From contig JAEUPJ010000073.1 of the NCBI GenBank assembly GCA_016790285.1, forward strand, positions 1 to 50,288: DNA of 50,288 bases. The letters run 5' to 3'. A model generated the notes under the pieces. The model was not told the origin of the DNA. It saw only the letters and a list, made by a program, of their open reading frames with translations, and searched no databases. The position numbers and the translations under genes were made by a program. Source of the stretch: Roseateles sp. (GTDB taxonomy: Bacteria > Pseudomonadota > Gammaproteobacteria > Burkholderiales > Burkholderiaceae_C). Every line of letters starts with the position of its first letter. Position 1 is the first letter of the stretch. Shown here in pieces: positions 22,956 to 29,952 of this stretch.

Positions 22956-23819
22956 ATGACCGTCGCCCTGACCGCCTTCCACGACCCGGCCACCGGCACG
23001 GTCAGCTACGTCGTGCACGACCCCGCCACCCGCGAGGCCGCCATCGTCGACCCCGTGCTGGACTACGACGCCGCTGCGGGCCGCACCGCCACGCGCTCGG
23101 CCGACCGGCTGCTCACCCACCTGCGTGAGCACGACCTGACCCTGCGCTGGATCCTCGAGACGCACGCGCACGCCGACCACCTGTCCGCCGCGCCCTACCT
23201 GCGCGAGCAGGCAGGCGGGCTGATCGCCATTGGCGAGCACATCCGCACCGTGCAGGCCACTTTCGGCCGCTTCTTCAACCAGCCTGTCACCGACGACGGC
23301 TTCGACCGCCTGCTTCGCGACGGCGACACGCTGCCGCTGGGCGGGCAACAGATCACCGCCCTGCTCGTGCCGGGCCACACGCCGGCCGACCTCGCCTACC
23401 AGGTCGGCGACGTCGTCTTCGTGGGCGACACCCTCTTCATGCCCGACGTGGGCAGCGCCCGCGCCGATTTCCCCGGCGGCGACGCGCGCCAGCTCTACCG
23501 CTCGGTGCGCCGGCTGCTGGCACTGCCACCCGAGACGCGCCTCTTTGTCTGCCACGACTACCCGCAGGGCCGCGAGGCACGCTGGGAAACGACAGTCGCC
23601 GAGCAGCGCGCGGCCAACATCCACGTGCACGATGGCATCGGCGAAGACGAGTTCGTCGCCATGCGGCAGGCGCGCGACGCAACGCTCGGCGCGCCGGCAC
23701 TGATCCTGCCGTCGCTGCAGGTCAACATCCGCGCCGGCCAGATGCCGCCGGCCGACAGCAACGGTGTGCGCTACCTGCGCATCCCGCTCAATGCCTTGCC
23801 TGGCGGGCCCGCGCGCTGA
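22956..23819 (+). CDS. MBL-fold persulfide dioxygenase-like protein (Blh/ETHE1 type)
   Basis: ETHE1-type enzymes oxidise glutathione persulfide to sulfite. The 287-residue protein has the metal motif THAHADHLSAA near residue 70, LLVPGHTPADLAY with the next ligand His, the aspartate in FVGDTLFMPDVGSARADFPG and FVCHDYPQG with the last His. This matches the Blh protein encoded beside BigR. Only one iron is bound in the family. The start at 22956 begins the domain; an in-frame ATG at 22923 lies inside the operator and is less likely. Its last 32 bases overlap the convergent EamA gene. Confidence 0.87.
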   Translation: MTVALTAFHDPATGTVSYVVHDPATREAAIVDPVLDYDAAAGRTATRSADRLLTHLREHDLTLRWILETHAHADHLSAAPYLREQAGGLIAIGEHIRTVQATFGRFFNQPVTDDGFDRLLRDGDTLPLGGQQITALLVPGHTPADLAYQVGDVVFVGDTLFMPDVGSARADFPGGDARQLYRSVRRLLALPPETRLFVCHDYPQGREARWETTVAEQRAANIHVHDGIGEDEFVAMRQARDATLGAPALILPSLQVNIRAGQMPPADSNGVRYLRIPLNALPGGPAR

Positions 23820-24702
23820 GCAGCAAGACCACGCCCATCAGCACCACGCCGGCCGCCAGCCATTCGTGGCCGCTGACGTGCTCGCCCGCCAGCGTCACGC
23901 CCAGCAGCATCGCGATGACCGGGTTCACGAACGAGTAGCTCGAGGCGAGGCCGGCCGACGCCTCGGCCAGCAGCACCATGTAGGCATTGAAGGCCACCAG
24001 CGAGCCGAACACGACGAGGTAGCCCCAGGCCCACCAGGCCTGCGCCTGCACCTCGGCCGGGCGCGGCCAGGCCTCACCGCTGGCCAGGCTGAGCACCATC
24101 AGCACCGCACCGCCCGCCAGCATCTCGCTCGCGAACCCCATGGGCCCCGGCGCCAGCGGCAGGCTGCGCTGCGACAACACACTGCCCACGGCCCAGCTCG
24201 CGCAGGCCACGCTGATGGCGACCAGCCCCGTGGGCGATGCGCCGAACCCCTGCCCCTGCGTCAGCAGCAGCACGCCCACCAGGCCGCAGGCGATGCCGAG
24301 CGATTCGAGCCGCGTCGGCGTCTCGCCCCACATCAGGTTGAGCCCGGCGATCATGAGGGGCATCACGGCGATGAACGCCACGACAAGGCCCGACCCCACC
24401 GTCTGCTCGGCCGTGGCCGTGCCGCCCATGCCACCACCGAGCATCAGCCCGCCGATGACGAAGGCATTGCGCCACGCGCGACGGTCCGGCCAGGGCGTGC
24501 CGCGCCAGCGCACCCACGCGGCGAGCAGCACGCCCGCGACCAGGAAGCGGCTGCCCATCTGGAAAAACGGCGGCAAGCTGACGAGCGCCACCTTGATGGC
24601 GAGGTAGGTGGAGCCCCACACCAGCCACGTGGCGGCCAGGCAGAGCAGCAATTTCGGGGTCAGGCCGGCCGGGGCCTTCAGGGGCAGCGTCGTCGTGTTC
24701 AT
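23788..24702 (-). CDS. EamA (DMT) family transporter
   Basis: A ten-helix drug/metabolite exporter of 304 residues with two EamA repeats. It opens LLCLAATWLVWGSTYLAIKV, the typical first helix of the YedA-like group, and contains SQRSLPLAPGPMGFASEMLAGG and ASAGLASSYSFVNPVIAMLLG in the second repeat. Substrates are often amino acids or aromatic compounds. It diverges from the Lrp/AsnC gene over a short region, which suggests that the regulator controls this exporter. Confidence 0.88.
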   Translation of the reverse strand: MNTTTLPLKAPAGLTPKLLLCLAATWLVWGSTYLAIKVALVSLPPFFQMGSRFLVAGVLLAAWVRWRGTPWPDRRAWRNAFVIGGLMLGGGMGGTATAEQTVGSGLVVAFIAVMPLMIAGLNLMWGETPTRLESLGIACGLVGVLLLTQGQGFGASPTGLVAISVACASWAVGSVLSQRSLPLAPGPMGFASEMLAGGAVLMVLSLASGEAWPRPAEVQAQAWWAWGYLVVFGSLVAFNAYMVLLAEASAGLASSYSFVNPVIAMLLGVTLAGEHVSGHEWLAAGVVLMGVVLLLSARARQARH

Positions 24703-24810
24703 GCCGCGCATCGTAGAAATTTGCACCCGCGCGGAACATGGCGGTTTCAAGGTTAATGGCGCCGCGTTCCATAACATTGCAGGACGATTGATCCTTACGG
24801 AAAGAAAATC

Positions 24811-25317
24811 ATGGCCATCGAGCTGGATTCCCATGACCACCGCATCCTGGCGGAGCTGCAGGCCGACGCCCGGCTCACGATGGCCGAACTCGGCCGCCGC
24901 GTGCACCTGAGCCAGCCGGCAGTGACGGAGCGCGTGCGCAAGCTGGAGGACGCGGGCGTGATCCGCGGCTACCGCGCCGTCATCGATGCGGGCAAGCTCG
25001 GCTACGGCATCCGCGCCGTGATCCGCATCGGCAACACCGACGAAGCCGACCTGCTGCGCGCGCTGGCGAACAGCCCCGAAGTGCTGACGGCCTACGGCGT
25101 GACGGGCGAAGACAGCTGGATCTTCGAGATCGCCGTGCGCGACGTGGCGCACCTGAGCGCCGTGCTGTCGCGGTTTTGCCAGCAGACGCCCACGTCCACG
25201 GCCATCATCCTGCGCACGCTGCGCGAACACGCGCCGCTCAAGCCGCTGCCGCCCGGCGACGCCGCGCCGCCCTCACCCGAGCCGGCCACGAAAAAGCCCC
25301 GCCGCGGCGGGGCTTGA
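24811..25317 (+). CDS. Lrp/AsnC family transcriptional regulator
   Basis: Residues 4-60 form the helix-turn-helix (LDSHDHRILAELQADARLTM, then RVHLSQPAVTERVRKLEDAG) and residues 65-145 the RAM ligand-binding domain (VTGEDSWIFEIAVRDVAHLS). A proline-rich tail ends in RRGGA. Divergent orientation to an EamA exporter is a common pairing in which an amino acid effector induces export. The last codons and stop lie inside the palindrome of the terminator for tolC (25291-25313). Confidence 0.9.
   Translation: MAIELDSHDHRILAELQADARLTMAELGRRVHLSQPAVTERVRKLEDAGVIRGYRAVIDAGKLGYGIRAVIRIGNTDEADLLRALANSPEVLTAYGVTGEDSWIFEIAVRDVAHLSAVLSRFCQQTPTSTAIILRTLREHAPLKPLPPGDAAPPSPEPATKKPRRGGA
25291..25313 (-). terminator. 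Rho-independent terminator of tolC, inside the lrp coding end
   Basis: On the minus strand GCCCCGCC, a 2-base centre and GGCGGGGC form an 8-bp stem followed by five T. It starts about 27 bases after the tolC stop. On the plus strand it encodes the last residues of the Lrp protein and could act weakly there. Confidence 0.85.
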
Positions 25318-25339
25318 TGCGCGTCGTGCCGGTGCCGGG

Positions 25340-26686
25340 TTACCTGGCCAGCAGCGCGTTGGTGGCGTTGACGTCCTCGGGGCGCAGCTGGCCCGAGGCC
25401 TGGCGCAGCTTGAGGCTGTTGACCAGCACGTCGTAGCGGGCCTTGGCGAGGTCACGCTGCGTGCTGAAGAGCTGGGTCTGGGCGTTGAGCACGTCCAGGT
25501 TCACCCGCACGCCGACCTTGTAGCCCAGCTGCGTGGCTTCCAGCGCCAGCTTGGTGGACGACTCGGCGGCCTCGTAGGCCGCGACCTGGGCCTTGAGCGA
25601 CTGCACGCCGAAGAACGCGCGGCGCGTGGCTTCAGACACGCTGCGGCGGGCGAAGTCCAGGTCGTTGCGCGCCTTCTCCTCCAGCACCAGGGTTTCCTTG
25701 ATGCGGTTCTGCGTCAGGCCGCCGGTGTAGAGCGGGTAGGTGAAGGTCAGGCCCACGGTGGCCTGCTTGCTGGTGCCCACGCCCTGGGCCGCCGCAGCGG
25801 CACCGCTCAGGTTGTTGTGCAGGTTGCTCGCACCGACGGTGGCGTTCGCGTCCAACGTGGGCTTCTCACCGGCACGGGCGATCTGCGTGTCGAGCTGCGC
25901 GAGTTCCAGACCCAGGCGCGCCTTGCGCACCACCGGATGCTGCTCGTCGGCAGTCGTCACCCAGGTGTCCAGGTTCTCGCTGCTCAGCGCCGGCAGCGCC
26001 ACCGGCTGCGCCAGGCCCTTGGGCTCCACGCCCACGCGGCCGACGAACTGGTCCAGCGTCACGCGCTTGACGCGCAGGTCGTTGTCGGCCGCCAGCTCCT
26101 GGGCGACGGCCAGGTCGTACTTGGCCTGCGCTTCGCGGGTGTCGGTGATGGTGGCGGTGCCGACCTCGAAATTGCGCTTGGCCGAGGCCAGCTGCTCCGA
26201 GATGGCGGCCTTGTTGGCGCGCGTCGTGGACAGCGCGTCCTTGGCGGCCAGCACGTCGAAATAAGCCGTGGCCAGGCGCACGATCAGGTCCTGCTCGGCC
26301 GACTCCAGGTCGGCCTGCGCCACGGCGTAGGCGCGGCGGGCCTTGTCGATGGTGGGTGCGTTGGCGGCGTTGTAGACCGAATACTTGCCCTGCAGGTTGG
26401 CCGCGAGCGTGCGGCTGTTCACGGCGCCGGTGGTCGGCGGGTCGCTGCGCGCCAGCGTGCCGGAGGCGCCCAGGCCCAGCGTCGGGCGGGTCAGGGCTTC
26501 GGCCTGGGCGGCGCGGGCGGCGGCGGCGTCAGCTGCCGAACGGGTGGCCAGGTAGGTCGCGTCATAGCTCCGCGCCGCGTCGTAGAGCTCCTGCAGGCTC
26601 TGGGCCTGGGCCGCGCCGGCGAGCAGGAAGCTGGCCGCCAGGGCCAGCGGTTGCAGGATCAGGCGGGGAGCAGTGACGAAGGGCAT
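25340..26686 (-). CDS. tolC: TolC family outer membrane efflux protein
   Basis: The outer-membrane channel for type I secretion and multidrug efflux. The 448-residue precursor has a signal peptide (ALAASFLLAGAAQAQSL) and two tandem TolC/OEP repeats: DLIVRLATAYFDVLAAKDAL in the first and GLTFTYPLYTGGLTQNRIKE in the second, each with the long helical hairpin. The ending KLRQASGQLRPEDV is the usual one in betaproteobacteria. It is transcribed with the pcm-like gene upstream, as in other Burkholderiales. Confidence 0.92.
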   Translation of the reverse strand: MPFVTAPRLILQPLALAASFLLAGAAQAQSLQELYDAARSYDATYLATRSAADAAAARAAQAEALTRPTLGLGASGTLARSDPPTTGAVNSRTLAANLQGKYSVYNAANAPTIDKARRAYAVAQADLESAEQDLIVRLATAYFDVLAAKDALSTTRANKAAISEQLASAKRNFEVGTATITDTREAQAKYDLAVAQELAADNDLRVKRVTLDQFVGRVGVEPKGLAQPVALPALSSENLDTWVTTADEQHPVVRKARLGLELAQLDTQIARAGEKPTLDANATVGASNLHNNLSGAAAAAQGVGTSKQATVGLTFTYPLYTGGLTQNRIKETLVLEEKARNDLDFARRSVSEATRRAFFGVQSLKAQVAAYEAAESSTKLALEATQLGYKVGVRVNLDVLNAQTQLFSTQRDLAKARYDVLVNSLKLRQASGQLRPEDVNATNALLAR

Positions 26687-26831
26687 GGGATTCCTTGACT
26701 GGAGCAATGTAGTGAGCGCGGCCGGGTTTATAGAGGCAAAGCCCGCCGGTGACTGAAGCCATGCGACGACTTGCGCCCGCAGCGGGAGCAATGGTCGTTT
26801 TCGCACGACGGGCTGCATCCGCGGCGCGGGC

Positions 26832-27485
26832 TCAGAAGCTGAACGCCGGCGCTTCGGCAAAGCCCGGCAGGCGGCCGGCCACCGTGTCGAACATCTCCAC
26901 GGTGCGGAAGTCGCTGGCGCCGGTGCGCGTGATGAGCACGGCACGCATCACCGGCTCGCCGCCGACGATGGCGGCCAGGCGGCCACCCACCTTGAGCTGG
27001 TTGAGCAGCGCCTGCGGCACGCTGGCCACCGAGCCCGACAGCAGGATGGCGTCGAACGGCTCCTCGGCCGGCACGCCGGCTGCGCCGTCCTGGTTGAGCA
27101 CCGTGACGTTCATGATGCCGGCGCGCTTGAGGTTGGCCTGCGCCAGTGCAGCCAGGCCCGCGTCGGCCTCCACCGCCACGACGCGCTGTGCCTTGTGGCT
27201 GAGCAGCGCCGCGATGTGACCCGTTGCGGCCCCGATCTCCAGCACCTTCTCGTGGCGCTGGACCTTGAGCTCCTGGAACAGGCGCGCCTCGACCTTGGGG
27301 GCCAGCATGCGCCGGCCGGCGGTGAGGGGCAGCTCCGTGTCGACGAAGGCCTGGGCGCGCAGCACCTCGGGCACGAAATCCTCGCGGTGCACGACGCTCA
27401 GCAGCTCCAGCACGGCGGGGTCCAGCACATCCCAGGGGCGGATCTGCTGCTCGATCATGTTGAAGCGGGCTTGTTCGAGATTCAT
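26832..27485 (-). CDS. Protein-L-isoaspartate O-methyltransferase family protein
   Basis: This 217-residue PCMT family member sits ahead of tolC. MIEQQIRPWDVLDPAVLELL and LTAGRRMLAPKVEARLFQEL correspond to the N-terminal substrate region, and VLEIGAATGHIAALL is the SAM-binding loop, which varies from the canonical GSGSGY form of Pcm. Many betaproteobacteria have this tolC-linked paralogue, and its substrate is uncertain. ATG 27485 follows GGAGAACAAG. The gap of 145 bases to tolC leaves room for a second promoter. Confidence 0.85.
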   Translation of the reverse strand: MNLEQARFNMIEQQIRPWDVLDPAVLELLSVVHREDFVPEVLRAQAFVDTELPLTAGRRMLAPKVEARLFQELKVQRHEKVLEIGAATGHIAALLSHKAQRVVAVEADAGLAALAQANLKRAGIMNVTVLNQDGAAGVPAEEPFDAILLSGSVASVPQALLNQLKVGGRLAAIVGGEPVMRAVLITRTGASDFRTVEMFDTVAGRLPGFAEAPAFSF

Positions 27486-27528
27486 CTTGTTCTCCGGGGC
27501 GCGGTACGGCTGGCTGAAAACCAAAATT

Positions 27529-28170
27529 CTAGGTGCGCGGCGAGGCGGCGAGCAGCCCGTGCAGCAGGAGCGCCATCTGGGCGTCCAGCAAGGCCTCCGG
27601 GCTCATAGTGTCGTGGCAGTTGTCGTGAGCGCCGAACGAGTGCTCGTGCAGCAGCATGTGGAGCATGGGCGCGAGCAGCATGTGCACGGTCGCCTCGATG
27701 GGCACGGCGCGGAATTCGCCCGTGCGGATGCCGCGGTCGATCATGCTGCCGATCAGGGCCTTGGACGGCGTGATGACCTCATCCACGTAGAACCGCGCCA
27801 GTTCGGGGAAGTTGCGCGCCTCCACCATCATGATCTTGCAGACCACCCCGGCGTTGCCGTGCCCGACCTTGGCCCACCAGGCGCGCATCATCTCGCTGAG
27901 CAGGTCGGCAATGGCGCCTTCGTATTGCGCAGCCTGCGCGGCCGATTCGGCGATGTGCACCGACAGGTTGTCGCGCACCATGACCTTGAAGAGCTCGTCC
28001 TTGCTCGGGAAATAGCGGTAGAGCGTGCCCTTGGCGACACCGGCGCGCGCGGCGATCTCCTCGCTGCGCGTCGCGGCAAAGCCCTTCTCGACGAAGAGCG
28101 CCAGGGCGGCATCGAGCAGCTCCTGGGGGCGGGCATCCTTGCGGCGCTGGCGGGCGGGGGCAGTGGCCAA
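27529..28170 (-). CDS. TetR family transcriptional regulator
   Basis: The N-terminal helix-turn-helix reads RPQELLDAALALFVEKGFAA and VAKGTLYRYFPSKDELFKVM; the rest is the helical ligand domain with a His-rich segment (HMLLAPMLHMLLHEHSFGAH). The frame is open to an ATG at 28230, but that start would place the operator inside the gene; TTG 28170 begins with the LATAPARQRRKDARPQ segment that looks like the true N-terminus. The operator at 28181-28202 lies just upstream. Position next to pcm-tolC suggests control of an efflux system. Confidence 0.85.
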   Translation of the reverse strand: MATAPARQRRKDARPQELLDAALALFVEKGFAATRSEEIAARAGVAKGTLYRYFPSKDELFKVMVRDNLSVHIAESAAQAAQYEGAIADLLSEMMRAWWAKVGHGNAGVVCKIMMVEARNFPELARFYVDEVITPSKALIGSMIDRGIRTGEFRAVPIEATVHMLLAPMLHMLLHEHSFGAHDNCHDTMSPEALLDAQMALLLHGLLAASPRT

Positions 28171-28180
28171 GGTGGCGGAG

Positions 28181-28202
28181 TTAATGACCGAAGGGTCACT
28201 AA
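28181..28202. promoter_or_regulatory. Operator-like inverted repeat of the TetR gene
   Basis: TTAATGACC and GGTCACTAA form 9-bp arms with one mismatch around a 4-bp spacer, 11 bases upstream of the TTG start. TGACC/GGTCA palindromes are typical TetR-family operators, so autoregulation is likely. It may also affect uppP, which begins 90 bp away in the other direction. Confidence 0.6.
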
Positions 28203-28289
28203 TGTAGCCCCCCGGGCCAGCCTGCGGCAAGGCCGGCTCGGGGCCCGTCGCTACACTGCGCGGCTTTTGTTCGCCCCGGAGCTGTAGAA

Positions 28290-29114
28290 GTGGACCCCAT
28301 CCTGTTGATCAAGGCCGCCATCATGGGCGTCGTCGAGGGGCTGACCGAGTTCCTGCCCGTCTCGTCCACCGGCCACCTGATCCTGGCGGGCAGCCTGCTC
28401 GGCATGACGGACGCCAAGTCCAAGGTCTTCGACATCGCCATCCAGAGCGGCGCCATCCTGGCCGTGCTCATCGTCTACTGGGCCCGCATCCGCGAGGCCC
28501 TGGGCGGCATCACGAATAGCGCCAAACAGCAGCGCTTCGTGCTGAACATCGCCATCGGCTTCCTGCCCGCAGGTCTCGTGGGCCTGACGGTCTACAAGGC
28601 CATCAAGGCCCACCTGTTCAACGCCCCGGTCGTGGCCGGCGCCTTCATCGTGGGCGCCCTCATCATCCTGTGGGCGGAAAAGCGCGCCCAGCCCGTGGCC
28701 CGCGTGCAGAGCGTGGACGACATGACGGCGCTTGACGCCCTCAAGGTGGGCCTGGTGCAGTGCCTCGGCATGATCCCGGGCACGAGCCGCTCGGGCGCCA
28801 CCATCATCGGCGGCATGCTGCTGGGCCTGTCGCGCAAGGCCGCGACCGACTTCTCCTTCTTCCTGGCCATCCCGACGCTCATCTCCGCCGGTGCCTACAG
28901 CCTCTGGAAGGAGCGCCATGCGCTGTCTGTGGCCGACATCCCGATGTTCGCGGTCGGCTTCATCGTCAGCTTCCTGGCCGCCTGGGCCTGCGTGCGCTGG
29001 CTGCTGCGCTACGTGTCCAGCCACACCTTCGTGCCCTTCGCGTGGTATCGCATCGCCTTCGGCATCGTCGTGCTGGTGACCTGGTTCACGGGTACGGTCA
29101 TTTGGGCGGATTGA
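28290..29114 (+). CDS. uppP: Undecaprenyl-diphosphatase
   Basis: UppP (BacA) removes a phosphate from undecaprenyl diphosphate so that the carrier lipid can be reused in cell-wall synthesis. The 274-residue polytopic protein shows the two family motifs, [19 protein letters not shown] and [20 protein letters not shown], with the catalytic Glu, Ser and Arg. GTG 28290 is the start. It begins a run of forward genes, uppP-map-glnD-mnmH. Confidence 0.93.
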   Translation: MDPILLIKAAIMGVVEGLTEFLPVSSTGHLILAGSLLGMTDAKSKVFDIAIQSGAILAVLIVYWARIREALGGITNSAKQQRFVLNIAIGFLPAGLVGLTVYKAIKAHLFNAPVVAGAFIVGALIILWAEKRAQPVARVQSVDDMTALDALKVGLVQCLGMIPGTSRSGATIIGGMLLGLSRKAATDFSFFLAIPTLISAGAYSLWKERHALSVADIPMFAVGFIVSFLAAWACVRWLLRYVSSHTFVPFAWYRIAFGIVVLVTWFTGTVIWAD

Positions 29115-29126
29115 TAATCCGGCCCC

Positions 29127-29948
29127 ATGGCCATCACGATCAAGACCGCAGCGGATGTCGAAGGCATGCGCATCGCCGGGCGCCTCGCGTCCGAAGTGCT
29201 CGACATGCTCACGCCCCACGTCCAGCCGGGCATCACGACCAATGAGCTCGACAAGCTTGCGCACGACTACATCGTCAACGTGCAGCAGGCCGTCCCGGCC
29301 CCGCTGAACTACTGCCCGCCGGGCTACATCCCCTACCCGAAGTCGATCTGCACGTCGGTCAACCAGCAGGTCTGCCACGGCATCCCGAACGACAAGCCGC
29401 TGAAGAACGGCGACATCGTCAACATCGACGTCACCGTCATCAAGGACGGCTGGCACGGCGACACGAGCCGCATGTTCGTCGTGGGCGACGGCTCCATCGC
29501 CGCCAAGCGCCTGTGCGCCTTCACCTACGAGGCCATGTGGAAGGGCATCGCCAAGGTCAGGCCCGGGGCGCGGCTGGGGGACATCGGCCACGCCATCCAG
29601 ACCTTCGCCGAGAACGCCGGCTTCTCCATCGTGCGCGAGTTCTGCGGGCACGGCATTGGCCGCGTCTTCCACGAGGAGCCCCAGGTGCTGCACTACGGGC
29701 GCCCCGGCACGCTGGACGAACTCGTGCCCGGCATGATGTTCACCATCGAGCCCATGATCAACGCCGGCCGGCGCGAGATCAAGGAGCTGGGCGACGGCTG
29801 GACCATCGTGACCAAGGACCGGTCCCTGTCCGCCCAGTGGGAGCACACCATCCTCGTGACCGAGACCGGCTACGAGGTCATGACGCTGTCGGCCGGCAGC
29901 CCGCCGCCGCCGGCCTTCATCACCCAGGCCGCCACGGCCACCGCCTGA
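29127..29948 (+). CDS. map: Methionine aminopeptidase, type I
   Basis: This enzyme removes the N-terminal methionine from nascent proteins. The protein has all five metal ligands in context: DIVNIDVTVIKDGWHGDTSR (two Asp), EFCGHGIGRVFHEEPQVLHY (His), FTIEPMIN (Glu) and SAQWEHTILVTETG (Glu). The length of 273 residues is normal for type I, with the short C-terminal extension seen in Burkholderiales. Its stop is four bases before the glnD start. Confidence 0.95.
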   Translation: MAITIKTAADVEGMRIAGRLASEVLDMLTPHVQPGITTNELDKLAHDYIVNVQQAVPAPLNYCPPGYIPYPKSICTSVNQQVCHGIPNDKPLKNGDIVNIDVTVIKDGWHGDTSRMFVVGDGSIAAKRLCAFTYEAMWKGIAKVRPGARLGDIGHAIQTFAENAGFSIVREFCGHGIGRVFHEEPQVLHYGRPGTLDELVPGMMFTIEPMINAGRREIKELGDGWTIVTKDRSLSAQWEHTILVTETGYEVMTLSAGSPPPPAFITQAATATA

Positions 29949-29952
29949 CGCC

